Below, one piece after another: positions 1-9,733 of a stretch of DNA of 64,000 nt. Where the stretch lies: contig CAJYTK010000021.1 in the NCBI GenBank assembly GCA_913777615.1, positions 173,037-237,036 on the forward strand, given 5' to 3'. Source of the stretch: an uncultured Agrobacterium sp. (lineage in GTDB: Bacteria; Pseudomonadota; Alphaproteobacteria; Rhizobiales; Rhizobiaceae). Below the pieces are notes generated by a model that worked only from the letters and a program-made list of their open reading frames with translations, ran no database searches and was not told the origin of the DNA. Numbering within the stretch: the stretch's first letter is position 1; each line of letters opens with the position of its first letter. A program made the translations under genes and the position numbers.

Positions 1-1
1 C

Positions 2-79
2 GATGACAAAGAAGCAAAATACGGCTCCGCCCTGCACTGGCTCGATTTCAAAGCTGATCAAAAGGCTTCCCAGCCATAG
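2..79 (+). CDS. Possible C-terminal end of an unidentified protein (partial)
   Basis: A reading frame open from the window edge codes for about 25 residues (starting DDKEAKYGSALHWLDF) and ends at a TAG. It would converge on the RpiR-type gene and overlap its last codons by about 30 bases. Too little is visible to assign a family, and it may be a chance frame. The sequence upstream of the window would settle it. Confidence 0.2.
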   Translation, partial: DDKEAKYGSALHWLDFKADQKASQP

Positions 80-971
80 GCGCTGTTTTGGTGAAGAGCA
101 GGTCCTGGTGTTGCCATTGCTCCTCGAAATCGGCGATGGAGCGTGCGCTCATTTGAGGGTTTAGCGCGCCCAACTCTGCAGAGATGGCTTCCGCAAGCCC
201 GATGCCGGGGACGACGGTCGCGTAGAATGAGGTGCTTTCTGCTGGCGCCAGCAGCAAATAGTCGGCATTTTTTGCCAGCGCATCCACGGCAGCGTCAGTG
301 ATCACGCATGTGGTTGCGCCCTTGGCCTTGGCCTGAGCGGCAGCTCTGATTGCGGAATTGTAGAGGCGCCAGAAGGTGAAGATGATGACGACATCGTTTT
401 CCTTCACATCGCCTAGCGCATTGGCGATCATTACCCCGTCGGTCGCCAGTTCCATGCGGTAGCCGCAAAGCGTGGCGTGGTGCGCGAGTATATTGGCAAT
501 CGAAGCGAAGCTGCCCGACCCAAGAACGATTCTGCGTTTTGCGCCTGCAATAAGTTTTGCAATCTCTTTGATCGAGTTGCGGTCGGTACGCCGACGCAAC
601 GCCGTCAGTTGCTCGATCTGCCGGTTCATAGCCGCATCGAACGGGCGCTCATTGCCGGTTTCCTGTTGGTGGACGACGCTGACCTCAGGTGCCGAAAGCT
701 TGCTCATGAAGCGTGTACGGATTTCCTGGCGAAGCTCCGGCCATCCTGAAAAACCAAGACTCTGCGCGGTCCGCGTGATCGTCGCAACGTTGACGGAAGC
801 CTTTTGAGCAAGTTCGGCGGCGGATGCAAAAGAGGCGTGCCGCGGGTCGTTGATCACGGCCTGTATCACCTCGTGCGCTGCTGGCGTCAGCGAAAATTTC
901 TCATCGAGATGACGCAGCCAGTCCTCTAGCGTTCCCGCAAAATCGTCTGCAGCGTTTTTTGCATATTGCAT
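48..971 (-). CDS. MurR/RpiR family transcriptional regulator (HTH + SIS)
   Basis: A 307-residue regulator. The N-terminal part (about residues 1-90) has the RpiR helix-turn-helix, with recognition-helix text VNVATITRTAQSLGFSGW. A SIS (sugar isomerase) domain covers about 130-260 and includes the phosphosugar-loop-like segment VLGSGSFASIAN. In this family the SIS domain senses a phosphorylated sugar or related ligand and the HTH controls the neighbouring operon. The gene diverges from the MFS transporter at 1071 with a 100-base gap, so it probably controls the MFS-GAF-amidohydrolase operon. No good ribosome-binding site precedes the ATG at 971; the ATG at 964 is an alternative. The ligand cannot be read from sequence. 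Confidence 0.9.
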   Translation of the reverse strand: MQYAKNAADDFAGTLEDWLRHLDEKFSLTPAAHEVIQAVINDPRHASFASAAELAQKASVNVATITRTAQSLGFSGWPELRQEIRTRFMSKLSAPEVSVVHQQETGNERPFDAAMNRQIEQLTALRRRTDRNSIKEIAKLIAGAKRRIVLGSGSFASIANILAHHATLCGYRMELATDGVMIANALGDVKENDVVIIFTFWRLYNSAIRAAAQAKAKGATTCVITDAAVDALAKNADYLLLAPAESTSFYATVVPGIGLAEAISAELGALNPQMSARSIADFEEQWQHQDLLFTKTAPMAGKPFDQL

Positions 972-1070
972 TAATTATCGTTCCCGTGCAAAAAATGTTG
1001 CGCGACGAAAAGACGCGCACACCATCCGCAACGCGGCGGAGGTGACACACTATAATGGTGGGAACCAAAA

Positions 1071-2435
1071 ATGTATAATACTGCTGCAAGACTGGAGAGG
1101 CTGCCCGTCGGGCGCTTTCAATACAAGCTCCTCATGATGGGCGGGCTGGGCTACATGTTCGAGGCGTGGGACGCGGGCATTATCGCTTTCCTGCTTCCGG
1201 CACTTCGGGCGCAGTGGCAACTGACGAGCCTTCAGGTCGGCTATCTTGCCAGCAGCACCTATGTAGGCTTCCTCATCGGCGCTCTCATTGCCGGTGCGAT
1301 CGGCGATCGCTATGGCCGCAAGAACGTCATGCTCTGGGCGCTCGTCCTCTTTTGCCTGGCGAGTCTTGCTGGTGCTGCCGTCAATGACTGGCACCAGTTC
1401 TTTGCCTTGCGCGTTGTCGGCGGTATCGGCATGGGTGCCGAGGCGGCGATCATCGCGCCGTTCCTCTCCGAATTCGTTGGCGCCAAGTATCGCGGACGCT
1501 TCACGGCTTCGCTGGCGGCCTTCTTCTCCTTCGGCTTCGTCATTTCGGCGGTTCTCGGATATCTGCTCGTGCCCGCCTCCGACGATGGCTGGCGCTATGC
1601 TTTGATCGTCACCGCGATGCCGGTCGTCGTGGTCTTGTGGTGGCGCCGTGGCTTGACGGAATCGCCGCGTTGGCTGGAAAGCCAGGGGCGTCATCAGGAA
1701 GCAAACGACATCGTCACCGGCATCGAGCAGCAATATGCGGCGCGCGGCATCGTTCTGCCTGCACCGGAACCTGCGGCGCAGGTCTCTGCAACGCCCAATA
1801 CCTCGCTGATGGCTAACTTCAAGGCGCTGCTGTCGCCCCGCTTCCTGCGCATCACCATCATGACCTGGCTTCTCTGGGTATCGGTCACTTTCAGCATATA
1901 CGCCTTCATGACATGGATCCCGAGCCTGCTTGTCGAGCGTGGCATGACCATGACCAAAAGCTTCTCCTTCTCGATTCTGATCTATGCGGCGCAGATCCCT
2001 GGTTACTTCACAGCCGCTTGGTTCTGCGAGAAGATCGGTCGTCCCTATACGATCGTGCTCTATATGGCGTTGGCCGCTGTTTCGGCGCTCTCGCTTGCTT
2101 TTGCCACTGGTGATACGCAGGTCATCGCGCTTGCCATGACACTCTCCTTCTTCATCAATGGCGTTGCCGCTGGAGAATACGCCTACACGCCGGAAGTGTT
2201 TCCAACGCGCATCCGTGCCACCGGCGTCGGCACCGCCTCGGCCATCGGACGTATCGGAGGAATCGCAGCACCGATCCTCGTGGGAGCCGTCTATCCGATT
2301 GGCGGTTTCGCTGGTGTGTTCGGCATGACGACGGTCATCCTGTTCATCGGTGCGATGTCCGTGCTCGTTCTCGGCATTCCGACAAAGAACCGGTCGCTGG
2401 AGGAAATCGAGGCGGAAGAGTTTGCCGCGCGTTGA
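1071..2435 (+). CDS. MFS transporter
   Basis: A 454-residue major facilitator protein with the usual 12 hydrophobic segments. The loop 2-3 signature reads GDRYGRKN, and a segment ESPRWLESQG follows the sixth helix. A central hydrophilic loop (about 205-255) separates the two six-helix halves. The general look is of the AAHS/sugar-porter type of proton-coupled importer. It is the first gene of an operon with a GAF protein and an amidohydrolase and is divergent from the RpiR regulator. By context it probably imports the substrate of the amidohydrolase. The substrate itself is not deducible. Confidence 0.9.
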   Translation: MYNTAARLERLPVGRFQYKLLMMGGLGYMFEAWDAGIIAFLLPALRAQWQLTSLQVGYLASSTYVGFLIGALIAGAIGDRYGRKNVMLWALVLFCLASLAGAAVNDWHQFFALRVVGGIGMGAEAAIIAPFLSEFVGAKYRGRFTASLAAFFSFGFVISAVLGYLLVPASDDGWRYALIVTAMPVVVVLWWRRGLTESPRWLESQGRHQEANDIVTGIEQQYAARGIVLPAPEPAAQVSATPNTSLMANFKALLSPRFLRITIMTWLLWVSVTFSIYAFMTWIPSLLVERGMTMTKSFSFSILIYAAQIPGYFTAAWFCEKIGRPYTIVLYMALAAVSALSLAFATGDTQVIALAMTLSFFINGVAAGEYAYTPEVFPTRIRATGVGTASAIGRIGGIAAPILVGAVYPIGGFAGVFGMTTVILFIGAMSVLVLGIPTKNRSLEEIEAEEFAAR

Positions 2436-2549
2436 GGCTTAGATCGAAGAAGATGGAGCGTCCTTCGAGCGCCCAATAGGACGCATGGCGTTCCAGGCAC
2501 ATAAGGGAGCGGCAATTGCTGCTCCCTCATCAGCAAAAAGGATCACGAC

Positions 2550-3026
2550 ATGCACAATGAGATCAGCCTTTACGAGGCCATGAAGCTGCCCGATCAGCCA
2601 GCACCCTTCTTCCAGGCACTCGACGAATTGTTCCAGCGCGAGGTGGGGCATGTCCTCTTCACGCTGCTCGCGGTCGATGGTGGTGAAGTCGTCCGCATCT
2701 ACTCCTCTGACACTGAGCATTATCCGGTCTCGGGCCGCAAGCCTATGACGGACACGCCTTGGGGCCGCCACGTTATTGGGCAGCACAAGAGTTTTCTCGC
2801 CAAGGATATGGACGGCATCAAATGGGCCTTTTTTGACCATGAACTCATCGCAAGTCTTGGCGGCGGCACGCAGATCAACGTGCCCGTTGTCTTCGATGGC
2901 TCCTGCATTGGCACGATCAATCTGACCCATCGCGCTGGAGTTTATGACGAGCGTCATCTGGACCGTGCGGAGGCGCTAGCGCCGTGGTTGGTTCCATACT
3001 TCTTGCTGACAGCGAACCAGCGTTGA
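2550..3026 (+). CDS. GAF domain-containing protein
   Basis: A 158-residue protein made almost entirely of one GAF-like fold. The N-terminal helix is followed by the strands HVLFTLLAVDGGEVVRIYSSD and, near the end, INVPVVFDGSCIGTINLTH, the typical closing strands of a GAF domain. It starts at ATG 2550 behind an AAGGA site. No kinase, cyclase or HTH domain is attached, so it is not a classic two-component sensor. It lies 114 bases after the MFS gene and just before the amidohydrolase and is probably co-transcribed. It may bind the substrate or a product, which is inference from context only. Confidence 0.8.
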   Translation: MHNEISLYEAMKLPDQPAPFFQALDELFQREVGHVLFTLLAVDGGEVVRIYSSDTEHYPVSGRKPMTDTPWGRHVIGQHKSFLAKDMDGIKWAFFDHELIASLGGGTQINVPVVFDGSCIGTINLTHRAGVYDERHLDRAEALAPWLVPYFLLTANQR

Positions 3027-3069
3027 GCCGCTGTGCGCCTTTCTAAGACATCGATCGAAAGTGAATCCA

Positions 3070-4296
3070 ATGAGTTCAATTCTTCTCAAAAACGCCCGCA
3101 TCGTTGATGGATCGCAGGGTGAACCGACCGCTCCCACGGATGTGCTCATCCGTGACGATTTGATCATCGAAGTTGGCCCGGCGCTCTCGGCCACTGCCGA
3201 CCGAGTTGTCGATCTGGCTGGCAAGATCCTCATGCCGGGATTGATTGATGGACATGTCCATGTCATCGCCACCAAACTCGACCTTGGAGCCAATGCGGAT
3301 CTGCCGAATTCTCTGGTGGCGCTGCGCTCGGCGACCATCATGAAGGCGATGTTGATGCGTGGCTTTACCACGGTTCGTGACCTCGGCGGTGCCGATCACG
3401 GTCTGGTTGAAGCGCTTCACGAGGGCACGATTGTTGGCCCGAGACTGATCATCTGCGGCAAGGCGCTGTCCCAGACGGGCGGCCATACCGATTACCGAGG
3501 CCGGTTCAATCGTCGTTCGGTCGAGCATTATCCTGACCAACTGGGTGCGCTCGGTCGCATCTGCGATGGGGTCGATGCAGTTCGCCAGGCCTGTCGTGAA
3601 GAGGTCAAAGGTGGCGCACAGTTCATCAAGCTCATGGCCAATGGCGGCGTGTCTTCGCCGACCGATCCGATTGCAAACCTAGGCTTTTCAAAAGAAGAGG
3701 TGCTCGCCGCCGTTGAAGAGGCCGAGAACGCGCAGACTTACGTGGCTGCCCATCTTTACACCGATGCCGCCATTCGCCGCGCGATCGAATGCGGGGTTAA
3801 GTCGATCGAGCACGGCAACCTGATCACGCCGGAGACGGCAAAACTTGCCAAGGAACGCGGTGCCTTCGTCGTGCCGACCAACATAGTCTATGATCGCCTG
3901 GCAAAGGACGGTGCTTCGCTCGGCCTGCCGCCAGTCTCTGTCGCCAAGATCGAGGATGTGCGCAGCGCTGGCTTCGAGGCGCTGAAAGTGCTGCACAAGG
4001 CGGGCGTGACCATGGTCTATGGTACGGATTTGCTGGGTGAGATGCACGAGCATCAGTCGGAGGAGTTCGTTCTTCGCGGCCAACATCTACCGGCCGCAGA
4101 TGTCATTCGCTCTGCAACGCTTGATGCGGCAAAGGCACTAGGTTTTGAAGGCAAACTGGGAGCTGTGGCGCCAGGGGCTTACGCCGATCTGATCGTCGTG
4201 GACGGCAACCCACTCGACGATCTCTCACTTTTGACCGGTCAGGGTAAGCACATGCCGTTCATCATCAAGGGCGGAGAATTCGTCAAGCAGAGCTGA
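3070..4296 (+). CDS. Metal-dependent amidohydrolase (imidazolonepropionase/prolidase-like)
   Basis: About 408 residues. Amidohydrolase-superfamily signatures appear in order: HVH in PGLIDGHVHV (residues 62 and 64), the bridging-lysine region FIKLMANGG, single histidines in AAHLYTDAA and SIEHGN, and the catalytic Asp in VYGTDLLG. The C-terminal text GAVAPGAYADLIVVDGNPLDD is typical of the group containing Xaa-Pro/Xaa-Arg dipeptidases and imidazolonepropionase-like enzymes. It probably hydrolyses a C-N bond of a small cyclic amide or N-acyl amino acid taken up by the MFS protein. A GTG at 3061 is possible, but ATG 3070 has GAAAG at a better distance. The gene converges on rhaK 29 bases away. 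Confidence 0.88.
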   Translation: MSSILLKNARIVDGSQGEPTAPTDVLIRDDLIIEVGPALSATADRVVDLAGKILMPGLIDGHVHVIATKLDLGANADLPNSLVALRSATIMKAMLMRGFTTVRDLGGADHGLVEALHEGTIVGPRLIICGKALSQTGGHTDYRGRFNRRSVEHYPDQLGALGRICDGVDAVRQACREEVKGGAQFIKLMANGGVSSPTDPIANLGFSKEEVLAAVEEAENAQTYVAAHLYTDAAIRRAIECGVKSIEHGNLITPETAKLAKERGAFVVPTNIVYDRLAKDGASLGLPPVSVAKIEDVRSAGFEALKVLHKAGVTMVYGTDLLGEMHEHQSEEFVLRGQHLPAADVIRSATLDAAKALGFEGKLGAVAPGAYADLIVVDGNPLDDLSLLTGQGKHMPFIIKGGEFVKQS

Positions 4297-4325
4297 TGCG
4301 GTCAAAGGTGTGGGGTGTTTTGTGT

Positions 4326-5693
4326 TCACCCTGCCATTTTCTGCCACGTTTCGGCATAGGCAGCGAGGTTTGCAATCGTGTCGCTCACTCGCTCGACAGG
4401 CACATTCGACTTTGTTCCGGTGAGAAAGCTGGCGCCAAGCGATGTGCCTGTGTGCGAGGCCGAGGCGTACACCTTCCGGGCGGACAAGGTGGCGAGTGCT
4501 GCGCGGAACACGCGGTTGGCGGCAAAGGGGCCTTCCACCACGATAGGGCCGCGTGATCCAATCAGGTCGAGGCAGGTCATCGTCATCAAAGCTTGATAGA
4601 GGCTGGCAGCCGCGCGCCGGCCTTCATCCGTTTGTGGCTCATTGCGCCACCCGCCCGTCGTGCCCGGAAACGGGCCGGTGCCGCTGACGACACTCGGGAG
4701 CAGCATCTGGCCTTGCGCTATCACGTCGTTTACCGACGCCCACTCTGATTCCGGTGTGACTGGCCCTAAGGTCTTGTTGACCAGTTCCCATTCCCGGCCA
4801 CCCATGTACCGGGCAGAAGGCACGGGTTTTCCGAATGCATCCACATTGACCAGCGTGTCACGCTTTTCGTCAAGATCGACCGCCTGTCCGCCAGCGGCAA
4901 AACACACCACCCATGTGCCGGTCGATACGACGGTGCAGGGAATGCCAAAACCCACGAGATGCGGGAGCAATGAAGCATTGGAATCATGGATCCCGCAATA
5001 AACGGGAACCGGTGCGGGAAGGCCGAGTTGCTCTGTGACGGCAGGCGTCGTTTCTCCCAGAACATCGAAAGCAGACCGGATGGGCGCCATAAGGTCGGCA
5101 ATACCGAGACGCGCAACGAGGCTTGAGTAGCTTCTCTCAAAGGGGCGCCATAGATCGGTGTGGCAGCCGAGCGAGGTGGCCTCATTCGCAGCAATCCCGG
5201 TCAAGCGGTGGGCCCAATATTGCGGGTAGGTTAGGATGGTCGCGACGGGGGCGAACTCCTCAGGAAAGCACGTACGCTGATAGTGGAGCTGCGCACCGAG
5301 GTTCAGACCTCCTGTCAGCCGCGGCGAAAATGTCTCCGCAAAATCCGGGCGGATCGTCTCATAGGCTTGGACAATCTTGTCCGGGAATGCGAACTCGTAA
5401 TCGAGAACGGGCAACGCCAAATCGCCCGAAGCATTCAGGAGCGCTGCACTTGCGCCATGTGTGGTGATCGAGATTGCCTGATAGCCGAGCGACTTGTGCA
5501 GTCCGGCAAGCCCTCCCAGAATGAAACGCCACAGCGCATCGGTATCGTAATGCGGATATGGCGGACCGCTGACGATCCTGTTTGCAATCTTGCGGGATGC
5601 CAGTTCCTGGCCGCTTTCGCCATCAACGACGATCAATTTGGCATGCGTCTTGCCGATATCGATGACGGCAACGGTTTGGATCGGCTGGCTCAT
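4326..5693 (-). CDS. rhaK: Rhamnulokinase-type FGGY carbohydrate kinase
   Basis: A 455-residue FGGY-family sugar kinase. The phosphate-1 loop near the start reads [11 protein letters not shown], the central motif is [13 protein letters not shown], and the adenosine-side segment is [14 protein letters not shown]. It is the last gene of the rhamnose operon and overlaps rhaU by ATGA. Its reaction is phosphorylation of L-rhamnulose to rhamnulose 1-phosphate, the substrate of the aldolase domain of RhaD. In Rhizobium leguminosarum the kinase is also reported to be needed for rhamnose transport through RhaSTPQ, a feature to keep in mind here. The assignment rests on family plus the complete pathway around it. 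Confidence 0.92.
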   Translation of the reverse strand: MSQPIQTVAVIDIGKTHAKLIVVDGESGQELASRKIANRIVSGPPYPHYDTDALWRFILGGLAGLHKSLGYQAISITTHGASAALLNASGDLALPVLDYEFAFPDKIVQAYETIRPDFAETFSPRLTGGLNLGAQLHYQRTCFPEEFAPVATILTYPQYWAHRLTGIAANEATSLGCHTDLWRPFERSYSSLVARLGIADLMAPIRSAFDVLGETTPAVTEQLGLPAPVPVYCGIHDSNASLLPHLVGFGIPCTVVSTGTWVVCFAAGGQAVDLDEKRDTLVNVDAFGKPVPSARYMGGREWELVNKTLGPVTPESEWASVNDVIAQGQMLLPSVVSGTGPFPGTTGGWRNEPQTDEGRRAAASLYQALMTMTCLDLIGSRGPIVVEGPFAANRVFRAALATLSARKVYASASHTGTSLGASFLTGTKSNVPVERVSDTIANLAAYAETWQKMAG

Positions 5694-6013
5694 GGCAGAT
5701 GAAAGACGGTAACGAGATCGGTCGCGACTGGAGAGTTATCCGGATTGCTTTCCATGATATCGGCCATATGTGCCCACCATTTCTTCATCACGGGATGGTG
5801 GGGCAGCGCCGCCATGCCGTGATCTTTCGGACGTGTAAGGACGCCAAAGAGCACATTGGTCTCAGGGTCGAGGTGGATCGAATAATCGGTCACGCCAGCC
5901 TCGTGCAGCAGGTCTACGAGCTCCGGCCAAATCTCGTCGTGACGCTTCCTGTATTCCGCTTCCTTGCCCGCAAAGAGCTTCATCTTGAAAGCGTATTTTT
6001 CAAGCTCCTGCAT
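5690..6013 (-). CDS. rhaU: L-rhamnose mutarotase
   Basis: A 107-residue protein of the YiiL/RhaU mutarotase family, which interconverts the alpha and beta anomers of L-rhamnose. Family features are visible: [25 protein letters not shown] with the conserved Tyr-x-x-x-His, the VTDYSIHLD strand, and [11 protein letters not shown] near the end. The length is normal for the family. ATG 6013 is preferred over GTG 6016 because GAGGT lies six bases before it. The gene starts four bases after the rhaQ stop and overlaps rhaK by four bases, so it is translationally linked to both. Confidence 0.93.
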   Translation of the reverse strand: MQELEKYAFKMKLFAGKEAEYRKRHDEIWPELVDLLHEAGVTDYSIHLDPETNVLFGVLTRPKDHGMAALPHHPVMKKWWAHMADIMESNPDNSPVATDLVTVFHLP

Positions 6014-6016
6014 CAC

Positions 6017-7027
6017 TTACCTCATGGCTTTCAGGCGGCGCACGACGATTGGAATGGCGATGGTGATGATCAACAGAAGGCCGACAAAGATCGACATGAC
6101 AATGCCCGGAACGTTGAGGAGACCAAGACCGAATGTAACCAGCCCCATGACGAAAGCGGCAATCACCACTCCGCCGATTGTTCCGGAGCCGCCCAGGATC
6201 GACACGCCCCCGAGCACGACCATCGTCACGACTTCCAATTCCCACCCTTGAGCGATTGAGGGGCGCGTGGAGCCGAGCCGCGAGGTGAGGCAGACGGCGG
6301 CGATACCGCTCATCAGGCCGGTAAGGAGAAAGAGAATGAACTTGACGCGCTCCACGGCGACGCCGGAAAATCTTGCGGCGAACGGATTGTTGCCGATGAC
6401 ATAGACCTGTCGTCCAAAATTCGTCGCATGCAGTAGGATCGCAAAGGCGATCGCCATCAGCACAAAGAGAACGAATTCGAAGGAGATCGCCCAGAACACG
6501 TAGCCCTGGCCGAAGTAAGCGAAGTCTTCGGGATATTTGCCGAAGGCCTGGTCGCCCAGAACCATGTAGGAAACGCCGCGAAACAGGCTCATGGTGCCGA
6601 TGGTGACGACGATGGACGGAAGCTTAAGTCCTGCAACAAGAAAGCCATTAAAAGCGCCACAGGCCAAGCCAACGCCAATGCCGATTGCCACCAGCCCAGG
6701 CGTTCCCACACCCATCTGTACCGCGTAACCCATAGCAGTGGAGGCGAGTGCGATGATGGCCGCAACCGACAGGTCGATTTCACCGGCGATAATGAGAAGC
6801 GCCATGGCAAAGGCGATCATCGCCTTTTCGGTGAAGTTGAAGGTGGCGTCAGAGAGGTTCCAGGCGTTGAGAAAGTATGGTGAGGCCAGCGAGTTGGCGA
6901 TGAAGATCAGGATTGCGACGCCAAGCAGCAGCACTTCCCAGCTTGCCATGATGCGGCGGAAAGGCGTGCCGAGCTTGTCCGGAATGATGCGAGGTGACAC
7001 CTGCGGTTGGAATTGATCGATGCTCAT
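6017..7027 (-). CDS. rhaQ: Rhamnose ABC transporter permease RhaQ
   Basis: A 336-residue RbsC-like membrane permease of the BPD_transp_2 family with 8-10 hydrophobic helices. The typical motif AGEIDLSVAAIIALAS follows helix 3, and SILGGSGTIGGVV lies near the C terminus. It pairs with RhaP as the second permease of the carbohydrate-uptake type 2 importer. ATG 7027 overlaps the rhaP stop by ATGA. The hydrophilic N-terminal 30 residues (MSIDQFQPQVSPRIIPDKLG) precede the first membrane helix. Confidence 0.92.
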   Translation of the reverse strand: MSIDQFQPQVSPRIIPDKLGTPFRRIMASWEVLLLGVAILIFIANSLASPYFLNAWNLSDATFNFTEKAMIAFAMALLIIAGEIDLSVAAIIALASTAMGYAVQMGVGTPGLVAIGIGVGLACGAFNGFLVAGLKLPSIVVTIGTMSLFRGVSYMVLGDQAFGKYPEDFAYFGQGYVFWAISFEFVLFVLMAIAFAILLHATNFGRQVYVIGNNPFAARFSGVAVERVKFILFLLTGLMSGIAAVCLTSRLGSTRPSIAQGWELEVVTMVVLGGVSILGGSGTIGGVVIAAFVMGLVTFGLGLLNVPGIVMSIFVGLLLIITIAIPIVVRRLKAMR

Positions 7028-8031
7028 GCCGCAGCCTCCTTGCTATGTTCCGTGGCGGCTCTGTCACGCAATATGATGCGGCCTTTGCGCGCTTCTGCGC
7101 GCGCGTTGAAGACCACGGCCAGCACGATCACGATGCCGGAGATCGCCATCTGCGCGAATGGAGAGATCCCGATCACCGGAAGCGCGTTCTTGATGACGCC
7201 GAGGAAGAGCGCTCCAAGCACGGCGCCAAGTACCGAGCCGATACCTCCCGCAATCGAGATGCCGCCGATCACATTTGCCGCGACACTATCCAGTTCGAAG
7301 CCTTGAGCGATATCCACATAGGCAACCGCATAGCGTGACACCCATAGATAGCTTGCGAGACCGGCCAGCGCCCCGGACAGGACAAAGGCGAGAAAGCGCG
7401 TGTGACCGACATCGATGCCAGCATAGATCGCAGCATTGGGGTTACCGCCTGACGCATAGGCCGCCCGACCGAAGGCGGTTCGCTTGAGGATGATCCAGGC
7501 AGCGACGATGACGAGGATCGCCACCCAGGAGAGAACCGGCATTCCGAGGAGCGGCGTGCGGGGCACGTTGAGAAATGTCGGGGACATCTGATGGGCGTTG
7601 ACCCATGCGCCGCCCGACAAAACGAAGGCCATGCCGCGATAGATGGTGAGTGTACCAAGTGTCACCACGATGGAGGGAAGGCCAAGCCACCAGACGAGAA
7701 TACCGTTAATCGAACCGAGCAGCGCTCCGATGCCGACAGCCATGGCGATCAAGAGGGGAAGTGGCACGCCGGGGAATGCGGCATTGGTCATCGCCACCGC
7801 CATGCCGGTAAATGCAAGATTGGCCGCCACCGACAGATCGATCGATTTCGTCAGTATCACCGTCATCTGTCCCAAGGCCAGAATGATCAGGATCGAGGTA
7901 TCGTTGAAGATATTGACAAGATTGGCTGGTCGCTCAAAGCCCGCAGACCGCTGCGAAAAGCCGATGATGAGCAGAATGATGATGCCTGCCAGCAGCCATT
8001 CACGGTTCTTCAAAAGTGTCTTCATGCGCAT
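7024..8031 (-). CDS. rhaP: Rhamnose ABC transporter permease RhaP
   Basis: A permease of about 335 residues, RbsC-like. The text TKSIDLSVAANLAFTGMA and GGISIAGGIGSVLGAVLGA are the two family hallmarks. It forms the transmembrane pathway with RhaQ, powered by RhaT and fed by RhaS. Two ATGs lie six bases apart at 8031 and 8025. The GAGGGGAA ribosome site sits almost on the first and at a better distance from the second, so translation may really start at 8025 (MKTLLKNREW). It follows rhaT with a six-base gap and overlaps rhaQ. Confidence 0.92.
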   Translation of the reverse strand: MRMKTLLKNREWLLAGIIILLIIGFSQRSAGFERPANLVNIFNDTSILIILALGQMTVILTKSIDLSVAANLAFTGMAVAMTNAAFPGVPLPLLIAMAVGIGALLGSINGILVWWLGLPSIVVTLGTLTIYRGMAFVLSGGAWVNAHQMSPTFLNVPRTPLLGMPVLSWVAILVIVAAWIILKRTAFGRAAYASGGNPNAAIYAGIDVGHTRFLAFVLSGALAGLASYLWVSRYAVAYVDIAQGFELDSVAANVIGGISIAGGIGSVLGAVLGALFLGVIKNALPVIGISPFAQMAISGIVIVLAVVFNARAEARKGRIILRDRAATEHSKEAAA

Positions 8032-8037
8032 TTCCCC

Positions 8038-9606
8038 TCACGCATTTCCGGTGGCGGCGCGCACCAGCTTTTCCGGCGAGAACTCCGCCCGGTCGAATGT
8101 GCCGGCCATCAGCCCTTCACGCATCACGATCGCGCGGTCGGACATGCCAAGGATTTCCGGCAGTTCGGACGAGATCATGATGATGGACAGGCCCTCCGCC
8201 GCCAATTCACTGATAAAGCCGTGGACAGCGGCTTTCGAGCCGATGTCGATGCCTTTTGTAGGCTCGTCCAAAATGATGACCCGCGGCGCAGTCGCCAGCC
8301 ATTTGCCGATCACCACCTTTTGCTGGTTGCCACCGGATAGTGTTCCTACAGGCACGGAAAGCGCGGCTGCACGCAAATCAAGGCGCGTTGCATATTTGCG
8401 TGCGAGCGCAAACTCGTTTGCCGCTTTCAGAAATCCCTTGCGCGATGTGCGGGAGAGGGAGGGTAGAGACATGTTCTGGTAGATCGGCATCTCCAGCGCC
8501 AGGCCATGACGTCCCCGCTCTTCCGGCACATAGGCGATACCGGCCCGGATTGCGTCTTCGGGTGAGTGGATTGTCACGGTTTTGCCGTCCATCTTCAGTG
8601 TACCGGATGCAGGTCGGGTCATGCCGAAGATAGACTGGCAGACTTCCGACCGCCCAGCGCCGATCAGGCCATAGAGCCCAAGAATTTCGCCCTGTCTCAA
8701 TTCGAAGGAGATGCCGCGAAACTCCGTTTCGTGGCAGTAATTATCGACTGACAGCACCGTGCCGCCAATGTTGACGGCTTGTTTCGGAAACGCGTCCTTT
8801 ACATCGCGACCGACCATCAGCCGAACGATTTCGTCCTGGGCTGTTGCGGCGAGCTTTCCCGCGCCGACCATGCGTCCATCGCGAAAGACGGCGTAATTTT
8901 CGGCAATTTCGTAAACTTCATCGAACTTGTGGCTGATGAACAGGATCGCCTTTCCCTGCCGCTTGAGATTTTCGACAATGCGGAAAAGATCGTCGATTTC
9001 CTTGCGTGACAAAGCCGCCGTCGGCTCGTCCATGATGACGATGCGCGCCTCCACCGACAGGGCACGGGCAATCGCCACCAGATGTCGCTGTGCGATGGAC
9101 AGATCCTTCAGCCGGATGGTGGGGTCGATCTTGCTTTCCAGCCGTTCCAACAAGGCGCGGGATTTCTCGTTGATCGTTTTCCAATCGATCAGCCCAAAGC
9201 GGCCCTTTGGGGCATGTCCGAGAAAGATGTTCTCGCCAACCGAAAGCTCGTCGAACAGAACCGTTTCCTGATGGATGGCGGTTACACCCGCATCGATGGC
9301 ATCCTGCGCGCTTTGAAACTGAACGGGCTTGCCATCCAGAAGGATCTCGCCCTCATTGGGCCGATAGATACCGGTCAGAATCTTGACCAGCGTGGATTTG
9401 CCCGCGCCGTTTTCGCCGATCAGTGCCGTCACTTGTCCGGGGTAGAGCTGAACGTCGACATTATCCAGGGCCTTTACGCCTGGAAAAATCTGGCTGATGC
9501 CGCGCATCTCGAGAACGGGGTTCAAACGTTCCTCTTCCGTCGCGTAAAGCGCTGCCGTTTCGGTCATTGTCTCTACTGTCATTTTCTCACGGACCTGCGC
9601 GCTCAT
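8038..9606 (-). CDS. rhaT: Rhamnose ABC transporter ATPase RhaT (two nucleotide-binding domains)
   Basis: A 522-residue tandem ATPase of the RbsA/MglA type. The first domain has Walker A GENGAGKST (about residue 64), a signature-like LSIAQRHLVAIARAL and Walker B IVIMDEPTAAL. The second has the degenerate Walker A GLIGAGRSEV usual for this class, the signature LSGGNQQKVVIGKW and Walker B VIILDEPTKGID. The N-terminal 28 residues are not part of the ATPase and contain several ATGs (9606, 9582, 9567) without a strong ribosome site, so the start is uncertain. It is separated from rhaS by 170 bases with a large stem-loop. The name follows Rhizobium usage and is not the E. coli RhaT symporter. Confidence 0.92.
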   Translation of the reverse strand: MSAQVREKMTVETMTETAALYATEEERLNPVLEMRGISQIFPGVKALDNVDVQLYPGQVTALIGENGAGKSTLVKILTGIYRPNEGEILLDGKPVQFQSAQDAIDAGVTAIHQETVLFDELSVGENIFLGHAPKGRFGLIDWKTINEKSRALLERLESKIDPTIRLKDLSIAQRHLVAIARALSVEARIVIMDEPTAALSRKEIDDLFRIVENLKRQGKAILFISHKFDEVYEIAENYAVFRDGRMVGAGKLAATAQDEIVRLMVGRDVKDAFPKQAVNIGGTVLSVDNYCHETEFRGISFELRQGEILGLYGLIGAGRSEVCQSIFGMTRPASGTLKMDGKTVTIHSPEDAIRAGIAYVPEERGRHGLALEMPIYQNMSLPSLSRTSRKGFLKAANEFALARKYATRLDLRAAALSVPVGTLSGGNQQKVVIGKWLATAPRVIILDEPTKGIDIGSKAAVHGFISELAAEGLSIIMISSELPEILGMSDRAIVMREGLMAGTFDRAEFSPEKLVRAATGNA

Positions 9607-9733
9607 GATCGAGCAGAAGAAGCGAAGCCTTCACTCAACGGCATCCCGATGGGTTTACTGATGCAAACATCCGGCATGCATGATCGATGCTTGGTGCACG
9701 CTCGAGGATGACGTCGACTGAGGGCTGTTGGAA

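Noticed and set aside
1050-1733. 227-codon minus-strand frame over the MFS gene
   Set aside because: Low-complexity, charged product typical of an antisense shadow; the MFS gene has clear motifs.
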